Source: Taenia hydatigena (Eukaryota > Platyhelminthes > Cestoda > Cyclophyllidea > Taeniidae). From it: DNA of 64,000 nucleotides. Shown here one piece after another: positions 26,301-37,986 of the stretch (positions are counted from its first letter, which is position 1; the number at the start of each line of letters is the position of its first letter). Both the position numbers and the translations under genes were made by a program. The stretch spans positions 6,910,869-6,974,868 of the forward strand of contig JADWOT020000006.1 in the NCBI GenBank assembly GCA_036345935.2, written 5' to 3'. The notes under the pieces were generated by a model. The model was not told the origin of the DNA. It saw only the letters and a program-made list of their open reading frames with translations, and made no database searches.

Positions 26301-26839
26301 AATTCAAACGATGGCTAACAGCCTCAACGTACTCTCTCTGTTTAAAAGGCACAAGAGGTGTAAAAGAGAAATGCCGAATCAGTTACACAAGCGCCTTAAG
26401 CTCGCCTGCCTGCAGAAGGGTGTGTGAAAGTACTGAAGGCATGCTGGGTAGTACAAGAATTCCATGTCTGCATGTAACCGATTTTGAAATCACAGAAGAC
26501 ATAATTCACAATAAAAAATGCTGGCCCTCATTTTTGTCAGTAAAAATGTGCTACAATAAAAATTAAAATCAGTTGCTAGTAACTATCTTGTTCCCGTTTA
26601 CGTCGAATAGTGCTCTAACACAATTTTGTTAAATTTTTTTAGTAGAACATGTCCATTCTTTTAACGATTTATTTATTTTTTGGCTTGCATTATTGTGTGA
26701 AAGTTATGGTATATTTAAGAGTCAAATCTGTTCTTTTAAGTCAAATATTTTGTAAATACGGCATTCTACATAAGTGAATTCAGCAGGCTTAATTATTATT
26801 TTACTGTACTGGGTTAAACTTTAATGCCAGCAGTCACAC

Positions 26840-27650
26840 TGTCTTCTTTCCTCGCACCTCTTCCTATTCGTCCCCTCCTCAACTCGCACTGTGTGTGATG
26901 CGTAGCAGTTCTAGCTCAAGACGTACTTCCTATTTTTATGCTCAAATAGTTGGTCCACAATTTCTTTCATTCATGGCATGCGAAAGGGCCAGGCAGTAGT
27001 GCAGTGCCACATATCTTCTAGGTGAATTGCTTTCATTTTAATGGGCATTATCAACGTAAGTTGATTTTGTTACTTCTTCTAACTGAGCACTGGTAACGCG
27101 AGTGGAATGCTCAACACTATCGTAGGTTGTTCGCAATAAAACACTCTTCGCCTCCTCCTCCTCTTCTTTGCATCCAACCCAAGTGCAAGAACATTGCTCT
27201 GAGTCATCTTTATTGTCTTTGGCAAAACGTTGGACCTCTGTCAGCGTCATGAAAACAAGCTGCTGCTTAAGGACTAGACTTGGGATGTTTTTCCGCCTAT
27301 TGCCCAAAGGAAACTATTCCTTAAGCAACAGAGAAGTGAGAACGAAATTGTGAAGCAAACGCAGTGAGATGGAGAACTGAAGCTTGTGCATTCTAGTCTT
27401 CAATGACTCAGTTGAGTACTGCTCCATTTCTTCAGCCTTCATCCTTCCACTCTTCCACGCATTAACTCGCGCCTCCCACTTAAATGTAAGTGGAGGTAAA
27501 CCTTTCTCAAATAAACTCTCTGGGTCACGAAAAGTATTGGTAAATACGGAGGCTAATGGCAACAACACTAAAATGTCACTTGGCCAAAGCGAACCCAACC
27601 ACCGTGATAAGGGCTAAAATCTCGCTACCACATTTGCAATGCACCCCATT
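26840..27650 (-). pseudogene. Damaged long reading frame at the end of block A
   Basis: This is the counterpart of the 278-codon frame in block B, minus strand. It shares the internal TAG and adds an extra A near 27617, an extra T near 27068 and a TGA where B has TGC (near 26973). It is clearly non-coding as it stands. The protein family is not recognised. Confidence 0.6.
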
Positions 27651-27708
27651 TACCATTTGACGAACGGAATACAGCTTTGATGCGGTGTGGCAACGCAATT
27701 TCAAAAGG

Positions 27709-29370
27709 ATGGTTAAGTAGACGATAAAAGATGCTTTGTGTACAACATTTTATACGCCGATGACGTCTCAACATTCATGTTCCCTCCTCTCCTCAACAGA
27801 ACTGATTCGCGCATCACAGTGACACATTTATACTATATTTTTATTTTAGCAATTAAACGCTCAAAAATATCAGGTAAATGAAGAAAAAGCCTTACTTTCT
27901 CTGATTATTAATACTGGTCACCGTACTCGAAGTTAAATCAGTTCAGTGTGCTATAGTCAACTGCTCTCCCAGTCCTACTTCTGTTGAAGATATTAAAAAT
28001 AAAAGAAGTGATTAGATGGTTTTCTTGCTTGTAAGTTGACTGATTAAAAGGGATAAGAGCACTTAATTTATCCGTTGGGACTGAAGAAATAGCACTTCAT
28101 GGTGGCATCAAACACATCAGCCTAAATGATATCGTTGGGTAGTCTCCAATAAGCGTGTGGAATAAGAGACTGAAGGACTAAAGGTAAAGTTCGTCAAATT
28201 CGATGGCATTAAGGCAAATGAGGGACGTTAACTGTTATCAGTACCGTGAGCAAATTAAAATCTCTCCTCTCCAATATTAAGGTGTTGCACATGGAAGGCT
28301 GAGTGGAAGAGAATAGTGTACATTTTGTGGCATGGAACAGTGCAATAGTGATCATGGAGGGTGAGGCGTTAACAAATTGTAAAATGTGAAAGGGTGAGGT
28401 ATGGTATCATCCGTCGCCATCATCTTTGAATAAAGGTAGTAATGATCGTCTGTCACTGATTTGGTCTGCTGGAACAAGAACTGCGAGAAAGCCGCAAAAC
28501 GCGACTGCAGTGTCCATGGATTACATTATTATGATCAAAACAATTGGGTCCTTTCAAATCTGCCTACTCTGCGCACTGCGATGGCTCGAAGTCTGCTATT
28601 GCATTCAAAATATGAAATGAAGGTGATTCTAGTCGGCGGATCTGCAATCCAAAGTCAACTTGACCTGAATCATAAGTGACGGGATTATCGCAACTAATGT
28701 GATACCAAAGTCAGTTTTATTACGCCACATTCAACCATATCACCCCATGCTTTATTTCACGTATATATAGGTGGAATCATTTCGCTCTCTTAGTCCCTTT
28801 GCTACGATGATATGCGCACGGAATGGTGAGTTGTTATTTGCTTGGCATCCTTTATCATCATCATCCTCAACTGTTGCTCTGCACACATTTCGCATTGTCA
28901 GGTCCCTTTGTGAAGGCGTTCTTCAGACTCATCGCAGTCATCGTCATGGTGGCATGTGAGTCACCCACATCGGTTGAACAGGAACAACTTCTTGAGGCTC
29001 ATCGGGAAGTTCGCGAAAATGTACAACCGCCTGCCACCAATATGCAACTAATCGTACGTCCGCTGCCAACACCTTCGTGGTCGGCTGGACTTGTGTTGGC
29101 ACTGTAATCTGTTTCGCGTGTAAACGGTGCCTGTTTTCATTTGTCTAGAAGTACTCTACGGATTTGCAGAATCTGGCAAATTTTTGAGCCGAGATGTGCA
29201 GGTTTAGACCTCCCTTTCTATGGCCCTACCACAGAGCTCTACAAAATACCGTCGTTATCAATGGCCGAAAGCTGTCCATTACTGAAGGCGTATGTGCCTG
29301 GAAGAACGAAGCCAAAAACTACAATTATCATCACAACAAATGTACAGGTCCCTGCAGTCACTATACACAG
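27709..29370 (+). repeat. Block D: inverted partner of C (1.66 kb)
   Basis: The sequence is the near-identical reverse complement of 37423-39083. It starts inside the R1 repeat (GATGGTTAAGTAGAC) and ends at the last base of CAP exon 3 (TACACAG). It fits between A and B with no extra bases apparent at either join. Confidence 0.9.
28807..29370 (+). pseudogene. Truncated CAP (venom-allergen-like) gene, exons 1-3
   Basis: Exons 28807-28825, 28902-29053 and 29149-29370 match the CAP gene in C in position, length and phase. They cover the signal peptide, the LLEAHREVRENVQPP helix and the run up to the CSHYTQ motif. Exon 3 has TGA at 29185-29187 where C has TGG. Exons 4 and 5 are missing because block B begins at the next base. 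The start and first two introns are intact, so a transcript could still be made, but it would encode only about 69 residues. I infer a dead 5' copy of C. Confidence 0.8.
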
Positions 29371-30593
29371 GTCACGATCATGCCAGTGCCACATTTCTTG
29401 CACAACTTATGTTCGGTTAGGCATGCAAGGCGGATGAATGTGAAGGTTGTCTCACCTGTTTTAGCGCCTCTTGGCTGAATCTCTTCTTTCTATTGTCTCC
29501 TGATCGAAGCCTACTACCTCTTGATGACTGCCCTAAGCGTTTGCAACAGTATCGCCCAACATCTATGCTTTATCGTCGCATCTTAAGCGTCATTGTTCTT
29601 TGCTACGATTCCAGTAATCATTATACCACAAGAGTACGGCAAGTACCTCAACGACTGGTGAAGGACTGGACTACATACACTTGACAGCACATTTTCTTCG
29701 CACACGCAATTATTGATAGATATAGCCATGATGCAAGGGTTAAAAAAAACTGGCCCCATCAATGTGTGCAGTGAAATCCTAAGTGTTCTATTGTTCAGTT
29801 TTATTGGGCGATTTTTACTTGCGTCGTGCTGCATTCTGCAACCCCAAAAATTGGCGATGACATGCTATTTTCTACAATTCTACTCCTATTTTCCATGCTA
29901 TACATATTCTAGTGCGTTGTAAATTTTCCAATTTTATACCCAAACTTTCCAAACTTTTGACGAAATTTTACTCTTGCGTGTAACAATGACCAGAATAAAA
30001 ACAACAGCAGTAGTGATTGCACTATTTCTGTTTTAAATCAAGCGCATGCCCACTCGCAGAGCACATAGCTAAGTCTACATCCATGGGTGGTAAGTTGAGA
30101 CATCTCGTTGGAGAACTCTAAAAGGCGAGCAAATAACTTTTGATTATCGCGCTTGGAAGTACATGTGTATTTAGAAAAATAAATAGCGGCTTATAAATGC
30201 ACACTCAACTGTCGCTAATGTAGCGTTACTGTCTAAACTACCGACGCAGTATGACGCAGCGTAGTGTAATGCGATGCTTGCCTTATTATATCCATCTAGC
30301 AACCCTCAATTGGCTTCACACAGTTAGACCTGCCTTCCAATAAAATTTTTTATGATTTGCACATTCAAGATCTGCTCATTAAACGCTCTTGCATCACCAA
30401 GGCATCATTTTAAAGTAAAAAGTCAATATCTTAATGTGAACATCATTTAAAACTTACCGATTTTGCTCACATAACTGCATATGTCTGCATTCTACTAAAC
30501 ACATTGCGCCAAATGCCTGCGAAACAGAAGATATTAGGGCGTTGCAGCAAGTGCTCATCACAGTATAAGTCTGATTGTCGAAGATATACTTAC

Positions 30594-31416
30594 GAACATG
30601 ATGTGAACGCATATGATCGAGCATCGCTTCAAGCGTCGGATGTTCTGCAAAGCATTCTATACAGTAAAATCGTATTCCTGAATTTGCCATTCTTTGAGCT
30701 ACAGCAATGTAAGATAAGACACAAGTTTAGGAGGATTTAGTATGAAAGACCAAAGCTACGGTCGAAGTGCAGCACACAGAGAGGATTTTGACCAAGGGTT
30801 AACAGACGCTCACTCACAAATATGCGTTCTAATAAAGTGACTGAGAAGCATGGGGAAGCTATCAAATCGAACGCGGCACACATGGCATACATTGTGATCC
30901 CAGACTATTTCAAGGTTCAAAATAAGGTGTTTTGACAAATAAGAAAGCACACGACAAAAATAAAGAAGAGGCTTAGTAATTTTCCTTACGTTTCTGATGC
31001 CACAAGAGCCTTCCATAGGATCTGTGAGACGTTTGGCAAATCGGACACTGCAACGCCGCGGTTACTAAAACGCGCCAAGCACACGTAATATAAGGAGCTA
31101 ATACTGAGATGCGACTCACTGGATTTGATTGCTCATTGCGCATTTCGCCATCATTTAGATTAGAAAGGAGTTGTTTAACTTACTACAATTTATTTATTAA
31201 TAAGCTGGTGCAAAATCAATAGGCATGGGCACAAATACTTATGCACAAACACAACATTTTCTTGGGTACATGCTCATTTGCACAGAAATATAGGCGCATA
31301 AAAAATGTATCAACAAGTGAAAGGCGCCTACCATGATGCTGGCGAATTAAATGTGCAAGGCCTAAGATGACGTTTCTGAATAACAAACAGCACGGTCTGC
31401 ATATGTAGACAACCAT
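30594..31416 (-). CDS. C2H2 zinc-finger array B (four one-finger exons)
   Basis: Minus-strand exons are a 31416-31332, b 31064-30990, c 30904-30818 and d 30698-30594, with introns of 267, 85 and 119 nt. Donors are G|GTAGGC, C|GTAAGG, T|GTGAGT and C|GTAAGT, and acceptors end in AG. Internal introns are all phase 1, so single-finger exons can be added or skipped without a frameshift. The fingers read CRPC with HLIRQHH, CPIC with WHQK, CHVC with HFIRTH and CIEC with HMRSHH. No stop interrupts the four. The downstream exon after d and the N-terminal exons were not found, so the gene is partial in this annotation. A nuclear nucleic-acid-binding role is likely from family knowledge. Confidence 0.62.
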
Positions 31417-32689
31417 CTTAAGGAATGAAAATGACGAGTTGTTCGAAGTCTTGCAAAAGAGCTTGTGGTAAATTCAATGAGTGAGCAAGGGAACCTCCTG
31501 GATCTGTCCTCAATATTACGTGCGAATAAAATGCAGAGGAGTAGTCGACGTTATGTGTTTAACCACAAATTTGCTCACTGTAGGCACGTGATTAAAATTC
31601 GCCCTACTTCAAGTGCCTGGTTCCTCGTAATGTGCCTCAAATTGTCCACCAAGAAGGGCGTTTTAGTGCACTGAGAATTTCGGAATTTGCATTTAGCATG
31701 CTTGACTCAACTCCATCGCTTCTCAACAGTAAAGTGAAAATAATCCTTCTCTAGCCTGTAAAGCATTGGGATGAATCAAGGGTTGTGAGCTGTGGTTAAA
31801 GTAATCCGAAATTTATGGCTGTTGTTTATGTTTACGAAGGATGTCTTTGCTCTATGCTCGTCGTAAACGAGCGCAACGTGTTGCACGTAGAATTCGGGTC
31901 CTCGACTGATTGTTACTTTCCATTCCTGGACTTACACACAACACTCTGGTTGTCCAGAATATGAAATCTTTGTGCTAAGTCCTGCTTTCTGGTGGCCAGA
32001 GGCGAGTTCAAACGTGTTATCACGGCAGCAAATATATAGCTTGCTTACATAAAAGACTTTTAAACCATGGAAGCAAGTCCCACGCCTCAAAGTTCATGTT
32101 GCTTTGAGTAAACGATACGCTTTTTGGCGAGTGAGATGTGTGCACGGAGAGTTAAAGCATGTCTCACTTCATTAGACTGTTAGCAGCTTAACCACCTAAC
32201 TGATAACCTTATCGACGTGAAGTTTTAAGGTTGTATTCATCTCACATTATGGCGGGTCAGGGTAAAATTCAGGTGATTGGCGTCTCCAATGGCATCCATA
32301 GCAGACGTTATAGATGAGACAATCACCAGATTGGCTGAAAAAAATTCATCTCTTTTCCTTTCCCCTACTTTCTTGCTTTCGAATATTTAGCCTTTCCTAG
32401 CCATTTCTCACACATCAACACGACAGCAAAGATGGTACGCATTAGTCATTTGGTAATTTACTGCTTCACACTACTGATGGACGTCAAGCGTTAGATAGCT
32501 GCTCCTCCTTTCTGCTTAGAGGAGTAAATTTGACTTTGAAAAGAACGTATGATGTTGCCTTGTATTTATTTGCAGTCTGTATAAATGCTTGCGCTGACCT
32601 TTAAATTGCATCTAAACTACATTTGATCCCTTGGATACACAAACGTTGACCTCAGCTGTGGTCAGTTCGTGTAGAAATGCCAGCTCCTT

Positions 32690-33810
32690 TGCCATGTTGC
32701 CGGTTGTTGATGGATTCAAGACTCGTCGTTCGCATCTTTGCCCCGCCTCTGTTAAGAACGTCTCTTTTTGGATTCACTGCTCCTAAACTCAACAACAACA
32801 TGGTAAAACGAATGATACGCTATTTAAGCCAGATCCGTTGCCTTGTGCGCTTATGCATGACAGTAGAGATTAGCCACGATGATTGAATCACCTTCATCTT
32901 CTAACGTCTTGTTGCTGTTTATGGTATTTCTCCAACAATTAACTCCTTAGGTCATTAGAAGATTGGCCAAGATGGGTTATGTTTCTCCGCTAGAGGTTAC
33001 TTCCCATCGTTTCATCAAATCCATTTCAGCATTGTAATTTGAAACTTTTGAATTTGGGTACCAGTGGTAGGGAATGCAGAGACTTGAAGAGAAGTGATGC
33101 TATGGAGACTTGTAAAAAGGTCATTCATGATCTATTATTAAAAGACACTTATTGAATTGACCTTTACGTTGATGGTCCAAGGAATGGCAACAGGCACATG
33201 ACAACCTTATTACAGAGCGTCAGACAAGCTCAAGCGGCATAGTGATGGCACGTTTTCCTTTGCCAAGCTCTCTAGTATCCCATCAAGTTATGCACACATC
33301 AAGCGCCTGACGCAACTGGTTCGTGGATGTTTTGAAAGCGCTGACGCACGTTAGTCCTGAGGCTCTGTTTATTATCTCTTAAATCGTAGCTACTCCCTAC
33401 TTATGGCAAAATAACTGTGGCCTTTGGCACGCACTGGGTAGGATTCATAAAATGCTCCCTTCTTATCACTTGGATAACAAAATCTTACTGCAACGAGACT
33501 AATGAAGCAGACCCATAACAATTTAGGCCAAGCCATCTGCCCTCGTCAATCCTACAAAGTCAAGCCAGCGTGTTGCCAGAAACGCTGAAATGTTAAAAGC
33601 GCAGCAATTTAGTGCTGCTATGCAGATGGGAGCCTAAGAATTGTCCAGAGAACTTTAGCGAATTTGTCAGTGAAGTCGAAGCAAGTCACTATACCACCGC
33701 CGGCAGTCTGCGAGCTATGGGCCAAGTAAACTCCTATCTATCCGGGCCATATTCGCTAGCAGAGGCGAGGGTATTGTTCCGTGCTCACATGCTTGGAAAC
33801 TTTATATAAA
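32690..33810 (+). other. Possible plus-strand exons inside block B
   Basis: Three open blocks, at 32690-32886, about 33192-33352 and about 33622-33809, read as mixed protein sequence (for example AGSLRAMGQVNSYLSGPYSL). The last two have an AG at the left edge. The last is broken by a stop in copy A. Donors joining them were not convincing. They may be old exons or chance. Confidence 0.15.
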
Positions 33811-34874
33811 GGCCCAAGAAAATCCTGAGACAAAATTTTGAAATAAAAACAACTAATGCTACCCCAAAGCAAAAAACTAAGGCTGTTGGGAAAAGTATTT
33901 CATTTAAGTCATGAAGTAGGGGTCTTTATAGATTATCTCGACTGTGGAACGCTACGTTTTTCGTTCGTCAGTGTCTCAAATTTCCTCGGCACCCTATAAA
34001 GTCATAATAATTTAGCAGATGATATATTACTGACGCACAGAACAATGCTCATGGCAACGGACTCAGTTTTCCCATGCATTACTAAAATTTGCATACTGAG
34101 GGTCAACTATGTGGAGTGGTTCATTTAGATTAGCAAGATTAATAGGCTAATATCTGTTCAATGGTACATTTTCAGGTAATGCAACTTTGTGCAAGCGTAC
34201 AGACAAAAACTGCTACTTCTGGCAATGCTCCAGAAAATTAAAATTTCCTGTTTCTGCTTGTTTTTCAAACAAATGCTAACCAGTAAGTCTTGTGAGGACC
34301 ATTTGCTAAGTTTTCGCACCAGTAAATCAGGGCAACCTGCAAATGGCTGCGCAATCATTCAAATTAAGGTTAACAGCCTCAACGTGTTTTATTCGTTCAA
34401 AAGGCACGAGAGGTGTAAAAGAGAAATGCCGAATCAGTTACACAAGCGCCTTAAGCTCGCCTGCTTGCAGAAGGGCGTGTGAAAGTACTGAAGGCATGCT
34501 GGGTAGTACAAGAATCCCATGTCTGCACGTAACCGATTCTGAACTCACAGAAGACATAATTCACAATCAAGAATGCTAGTCCTCATTTTTGTCAGTGAAA
34601 AGGTGCTACAATAAAAATTAAAATCAGTTTCTAGTAACTTTCTTGTTCCCGCTTACGTCGAATAGTGCTCTAACACAATTTTGTTAAATTTTTTTAGTAG
34701 AACACGTCCATTCTTTTAACGATTTATTTATTTTTTGGCTTGCATTATTGTATGACAGCTATGGTATGTTTAAGAGTCAAATCTGTTCTTTTTTAAGTCA
34801 AATATTTTATAAATATAGCATCCTACTTAAATGAATTCAGCAGGCTTTATTATTTTACTGTACTGGATTAAAAT

Positions 34875-35708
34875 TTAATGCCAACAGTCACACTGTCTTC
34901 TTTCCCCGCACCTCTTCCTATTCCTCCCCGCCTCCACTTGCACTGTGTGTGATGCGTAGCAGTTTTTGCTCAAGACGTACTTCCTATTTTTATGCTCAAA
35001 TAGTTGGTCCACAATTTCTTTCATGCATGGCATGCGAAAGGGCCAGGCAGTAGTGCAGTGCCACATATCTTCCAGGTGACTTGCACTCATTCTAATGGGC
35101 ATTTTCAACGTAAATTGATTTGTTACCTCTTCTAACTGAGCACTGGTAACGCGAGTGGAATGCTCAACACTATCGTAGGTTGTTCGCAATAAAACACTCT
35201 TCGCCTCCTCCTCCTCTTCTTTGCATCCAACCCAAGTGCGAGAACATTGCTCTGAGTCATCTTTATTGTCTTTGGCAAAACGTTGGACCTCTGTCGGCGT
35301 CATGAAAACAAGCTGCTGCTTAAGGACTAGACTTGGGATGTTTTTCCGCCTATTGCCCAAAGGAAACTATTCCTTAAGCAACAGAGAAGTGAGAACGAAA
35401 TTGTGAAGCAAACGCAGTGAGATGGAGAACTGAAGCTTGTGCATTCTAGTCTTCAATGACTCAGTTGAGTACTGCTCCATTTCTTCAGCCTTCATCCTTC
35501 CACTCTTCCACGCATTAACTCGCGCTTCCCACTTAAATGTAAGTGGAGGTAAACCTTTCTCAAATAAACTCTCTGAGTCACGTAAAGTATTGGTAAATAC
35601 GGAAGCTAATGGCAACAACACTAAAATGTCACTTGGCCAAAGCGAATCCAAACACCGTGATAAGGGCTGAATCTCGCTACCACATTTGCAATGCACCCCA
35701 TTTACCAT
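34875..35708 (-). pseudogene. 278-codon frame with one internal TAG, block B
   Basis: Minus-strand translation is open from 35708 to 34875 except for one TAG near 35369, which copy A shares. The first half has CKCGSEIQPLSRC; the second has an EEEEEAK stretch and an MWHCTTAWPFRMPCMKE segment. Composition looks protein-like. A GAATAG sequence at the break also ends a TTGCTTAAG|GAATAG acceptor-like tract, so a splice could remove the stop. The C..C..C start vaguely recalls the cysteine tail of non-LTR retrotransposon proteins, but I would not assign it. Confidence 0.4.
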
Positions 35709-35757
35709 TTGACAAACGGATTACAGCTTTGATGCGGTGTGGCAACGCAATTTCAAA

Positions 35758-36968
35758 AGCAAGAAATCAAATAAGTTTGCCTGCATTATGACTCCTTTGC
35801 CAGTCAACTACCTTCTCACAATTGGCCTTCGAATTAAAAAATGTCAGAGAGGTTGATCGTAGTCACAGACCACAAGATCATAAGTGTCAATATAAAACAC
35901 GCGAAAGATCAAAACAAACCTAATGTTTGAGCAAGTCTAATAAACACAATCGTCACCTTATCTCATCAACTCTGTGATTGCATGAAAACATGCACACCGA
36001 TTTGACGCTTGGAGGGTGTTTCCAAGATTTTTGACATCCTCGTATTCCTGCATGCGTATCGCAACCGGCCGTCCATTCAATCATCCACCTCTTTATCCTG
36101 CATCACATGCACATATCAAGCCAGATGTAAATGGCAAATTTGTGGTCAACTGTTTTTGTTAATTGAAATTTGGTGAATTTAAACATGCACTATTGCGGGC
36201 ATGACCATCTTGCTGAAGAGATCTTACTGTCATTCTCTCACGCAGACATGTCACTTCCCTTCACTTGTTATTTCCTCAGCAGTACATACTCATGCGGGTC
36301 TTGGCATTCCATTCAATGCCAAACTGACTAAAACACTCTTGCCTACACAGCCGTTTGGTTCCAACCACATTTATCGATAGCCGACAAACTAACCCCTTCC
36401 AAGTGTGGTAAGCTTTGCTCCCTGTCAACATCCCAAACGCGGCAATATATGGGATGTAATTCATCAAATTGCATTGGCTGCACCCTAACGACTAATTAGT
36501 TGAGCCAGTTCCTGCTCTTCATAGCAGACATGTTTTGAACATTGGGCCTATTTACAATGTGCTCTTACCTCATGCTACACTATGGAGACGAATAGTCAAC
36601 GTTGGCACTATCTCTACAGCTCGTGCAATTTTAATCTTGAGGCAAACACATTTCATTCCTTTCTTTCACCACGCACATCACTATCTCAAAGACCGCCAAA
36701 AATCCTCATCACCCCCTTCGCCTTGCCTTCAACTTTACGTCCCACATGGTGCCCTTTCCACTACACGCCGCCCATACCATCTCCTCATAGCCACATTCAT
36801 CAACAAATGTGTTTGTGTGCATTTATTCTGCCGAAAAGAAGGAGTGGAAAATAAATTAAACAAAACTGAGAGGTGACAGAGCTTAAAAGTGTGGTGAGAG
36901 TGTTTAGAGAGATGGCGATTGATTCGCAGCACATAGTTTTGGCTACAACCAGTACAGTTGGTGGACGA
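35758..36968. other. Unique stretch between block B and the CAP gene
   Basis: Single-copy within the window. It has small frames on both strands (for example minus 36276-36467 and plus 36535-36876) without good splice support. It may include the 3' UTR of the CAP gene. Confidence 0.4.
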
Positions 36969-37986
36969 CTAGTCCTTACAGACCACACAGGCCGGCACAG
37001 TTACCTTTCTGCGATTTTTTAAGTTCAGTTTCGAGTACACTTGATGGGCTTTCCGGTTTTCGGCGGATTGTTTACGAGAACACATCCGTCTTTCAGGGCA
37101 TTTGCTGCAGCTGGTTCCTTCCTCATACGGTCGCTGGCCTCCATTGTTCCCTCCAAAGGAGTGCGCACATAGCAGTGTACCGACAGGCTTCTCCTCGGCT
37201 CCACGATCAGACAAATCCAACTTACCCAGGTGTGTAGCCACACACGATCAAATATTGTGGGTTCTGTAAACCAGGCCTAATGTCATCACATCGCTGCATT
37301 GCACAGCCAACCTCATTTGTGGTTGCCCGAACCATCTGTTCAGGTAGAGATAAAGGCATAACAAGACGCACCATCTCTTACTAAACCATTCAATACCACG
37401 CACACATGCACAATTTTCTCACCTGTGTGTAGTGACTGCAGGGACCTGTACAATTGTTGTGATGATAATTGTAGTTTTTGGCTTCGTTCTTCCAGGCACA
37501 TACGCCTTCAGTAATGGACGGCTTTCGGCCATTGATAACGACGGTATTTTGTAGAGCTCTGTGGTAGGGCCATAGAAAGGGAGGTCTAAACCTGCACATC
37601 TCGGCCCAAAAATTTGCCAGACTCTGCAAATCTGTAGAGTACTTCTAGACAAATGAAAACAGGCACCATTTTCACGTGAAACAGATTACAGTGCCAACGC
37701 AAGTGTAGTCGACTACAAAGGCGTTGGCAACGAACGTACGATTAGTTGCATATTGGTGAGAGGCGGTTGTACATTTTCGCGAACTTCCCGATGAGCCTCA
37801 AGAAGTTGTTCCTGTTCAACCGATGTGGGTGACTCACATGCCACCATGACGATGACGGCGACGAGTCTGAAGAACGCCTTAACAAAGGGACCTGACAATG
37901 CGAAATGTGTGCAGAGCAACAGTTGAGGATGATGATGATAAGGGATGTCAAGCAAATAACAACTCACTATTCCGTGCGCATATCAT
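36969..37986 (-). CDS. CAP-domain venom-allergen-like (SCP/TAPS) gene, copy C
   Basis: Minus-strand exons are 1 37986-37968, 2 37891-37740, 3 37644-37423, 4 37335-37226 and 5 from 37150 to an uncertain 3' end (open to 36969). Exons 1-4 join in frame. Exons 1-2 give a signal peptide (FFRLVAVIVMVAC) and the helix LLEAHREVRENVQPP. Exon 3 gives LANFWAEMC and ends CSHYTQ, the start of CAP signature 1. Exon 4 gives NEVGCAMQRC and LIVCGYTPG. Exon 5 gives PYEEGTSCSKCPE. CAP proteins are secreted and disulphide-rich; in flatworms they form a large family tied to host contact and development. Two oddities: the usual Trp after signature 1 is Arg (CGG), and exon 4 ends in phase 2 while exon 5 needs phase 1. 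If both are real, the copy is damaged. Confidence 0.82.

Larger units (their letters stand above)
21368..27706 (+). repeat. Segmental duplication block A (6.3 kb)
   Basis: Begins at GTCACGATC and ends at ACGCAATTTCAAAAG. The whole block recurs in the same orientation at 29371-35757 with well over 90% identity by eye and several small indels. It carries the zinc-finger array A and a damaged longer reading frame at its right end. The last shared bases abut block D directly. Confidence 0.9.
29371..35757 (+). repeat. Segmental duplication block B (6.4 kb)
   Basis: Second copy of block A, offset by 8003 bases at its left edge. B has about 30-40 extra bases near 30275, 31105 and 32660, and lacks about 45 bases present in A near 25865. 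On the right it passes into unique sequence at 35758 rather than into a D copy. Confidence 0.9.

Noticed and set aside
26134..26427. 97-codon plus-strand frame repeated at 34189-34482
   Set aside because: Its conservation is explained by the A/B duplication; composition is hydrophobic-basic without a family or splice context.
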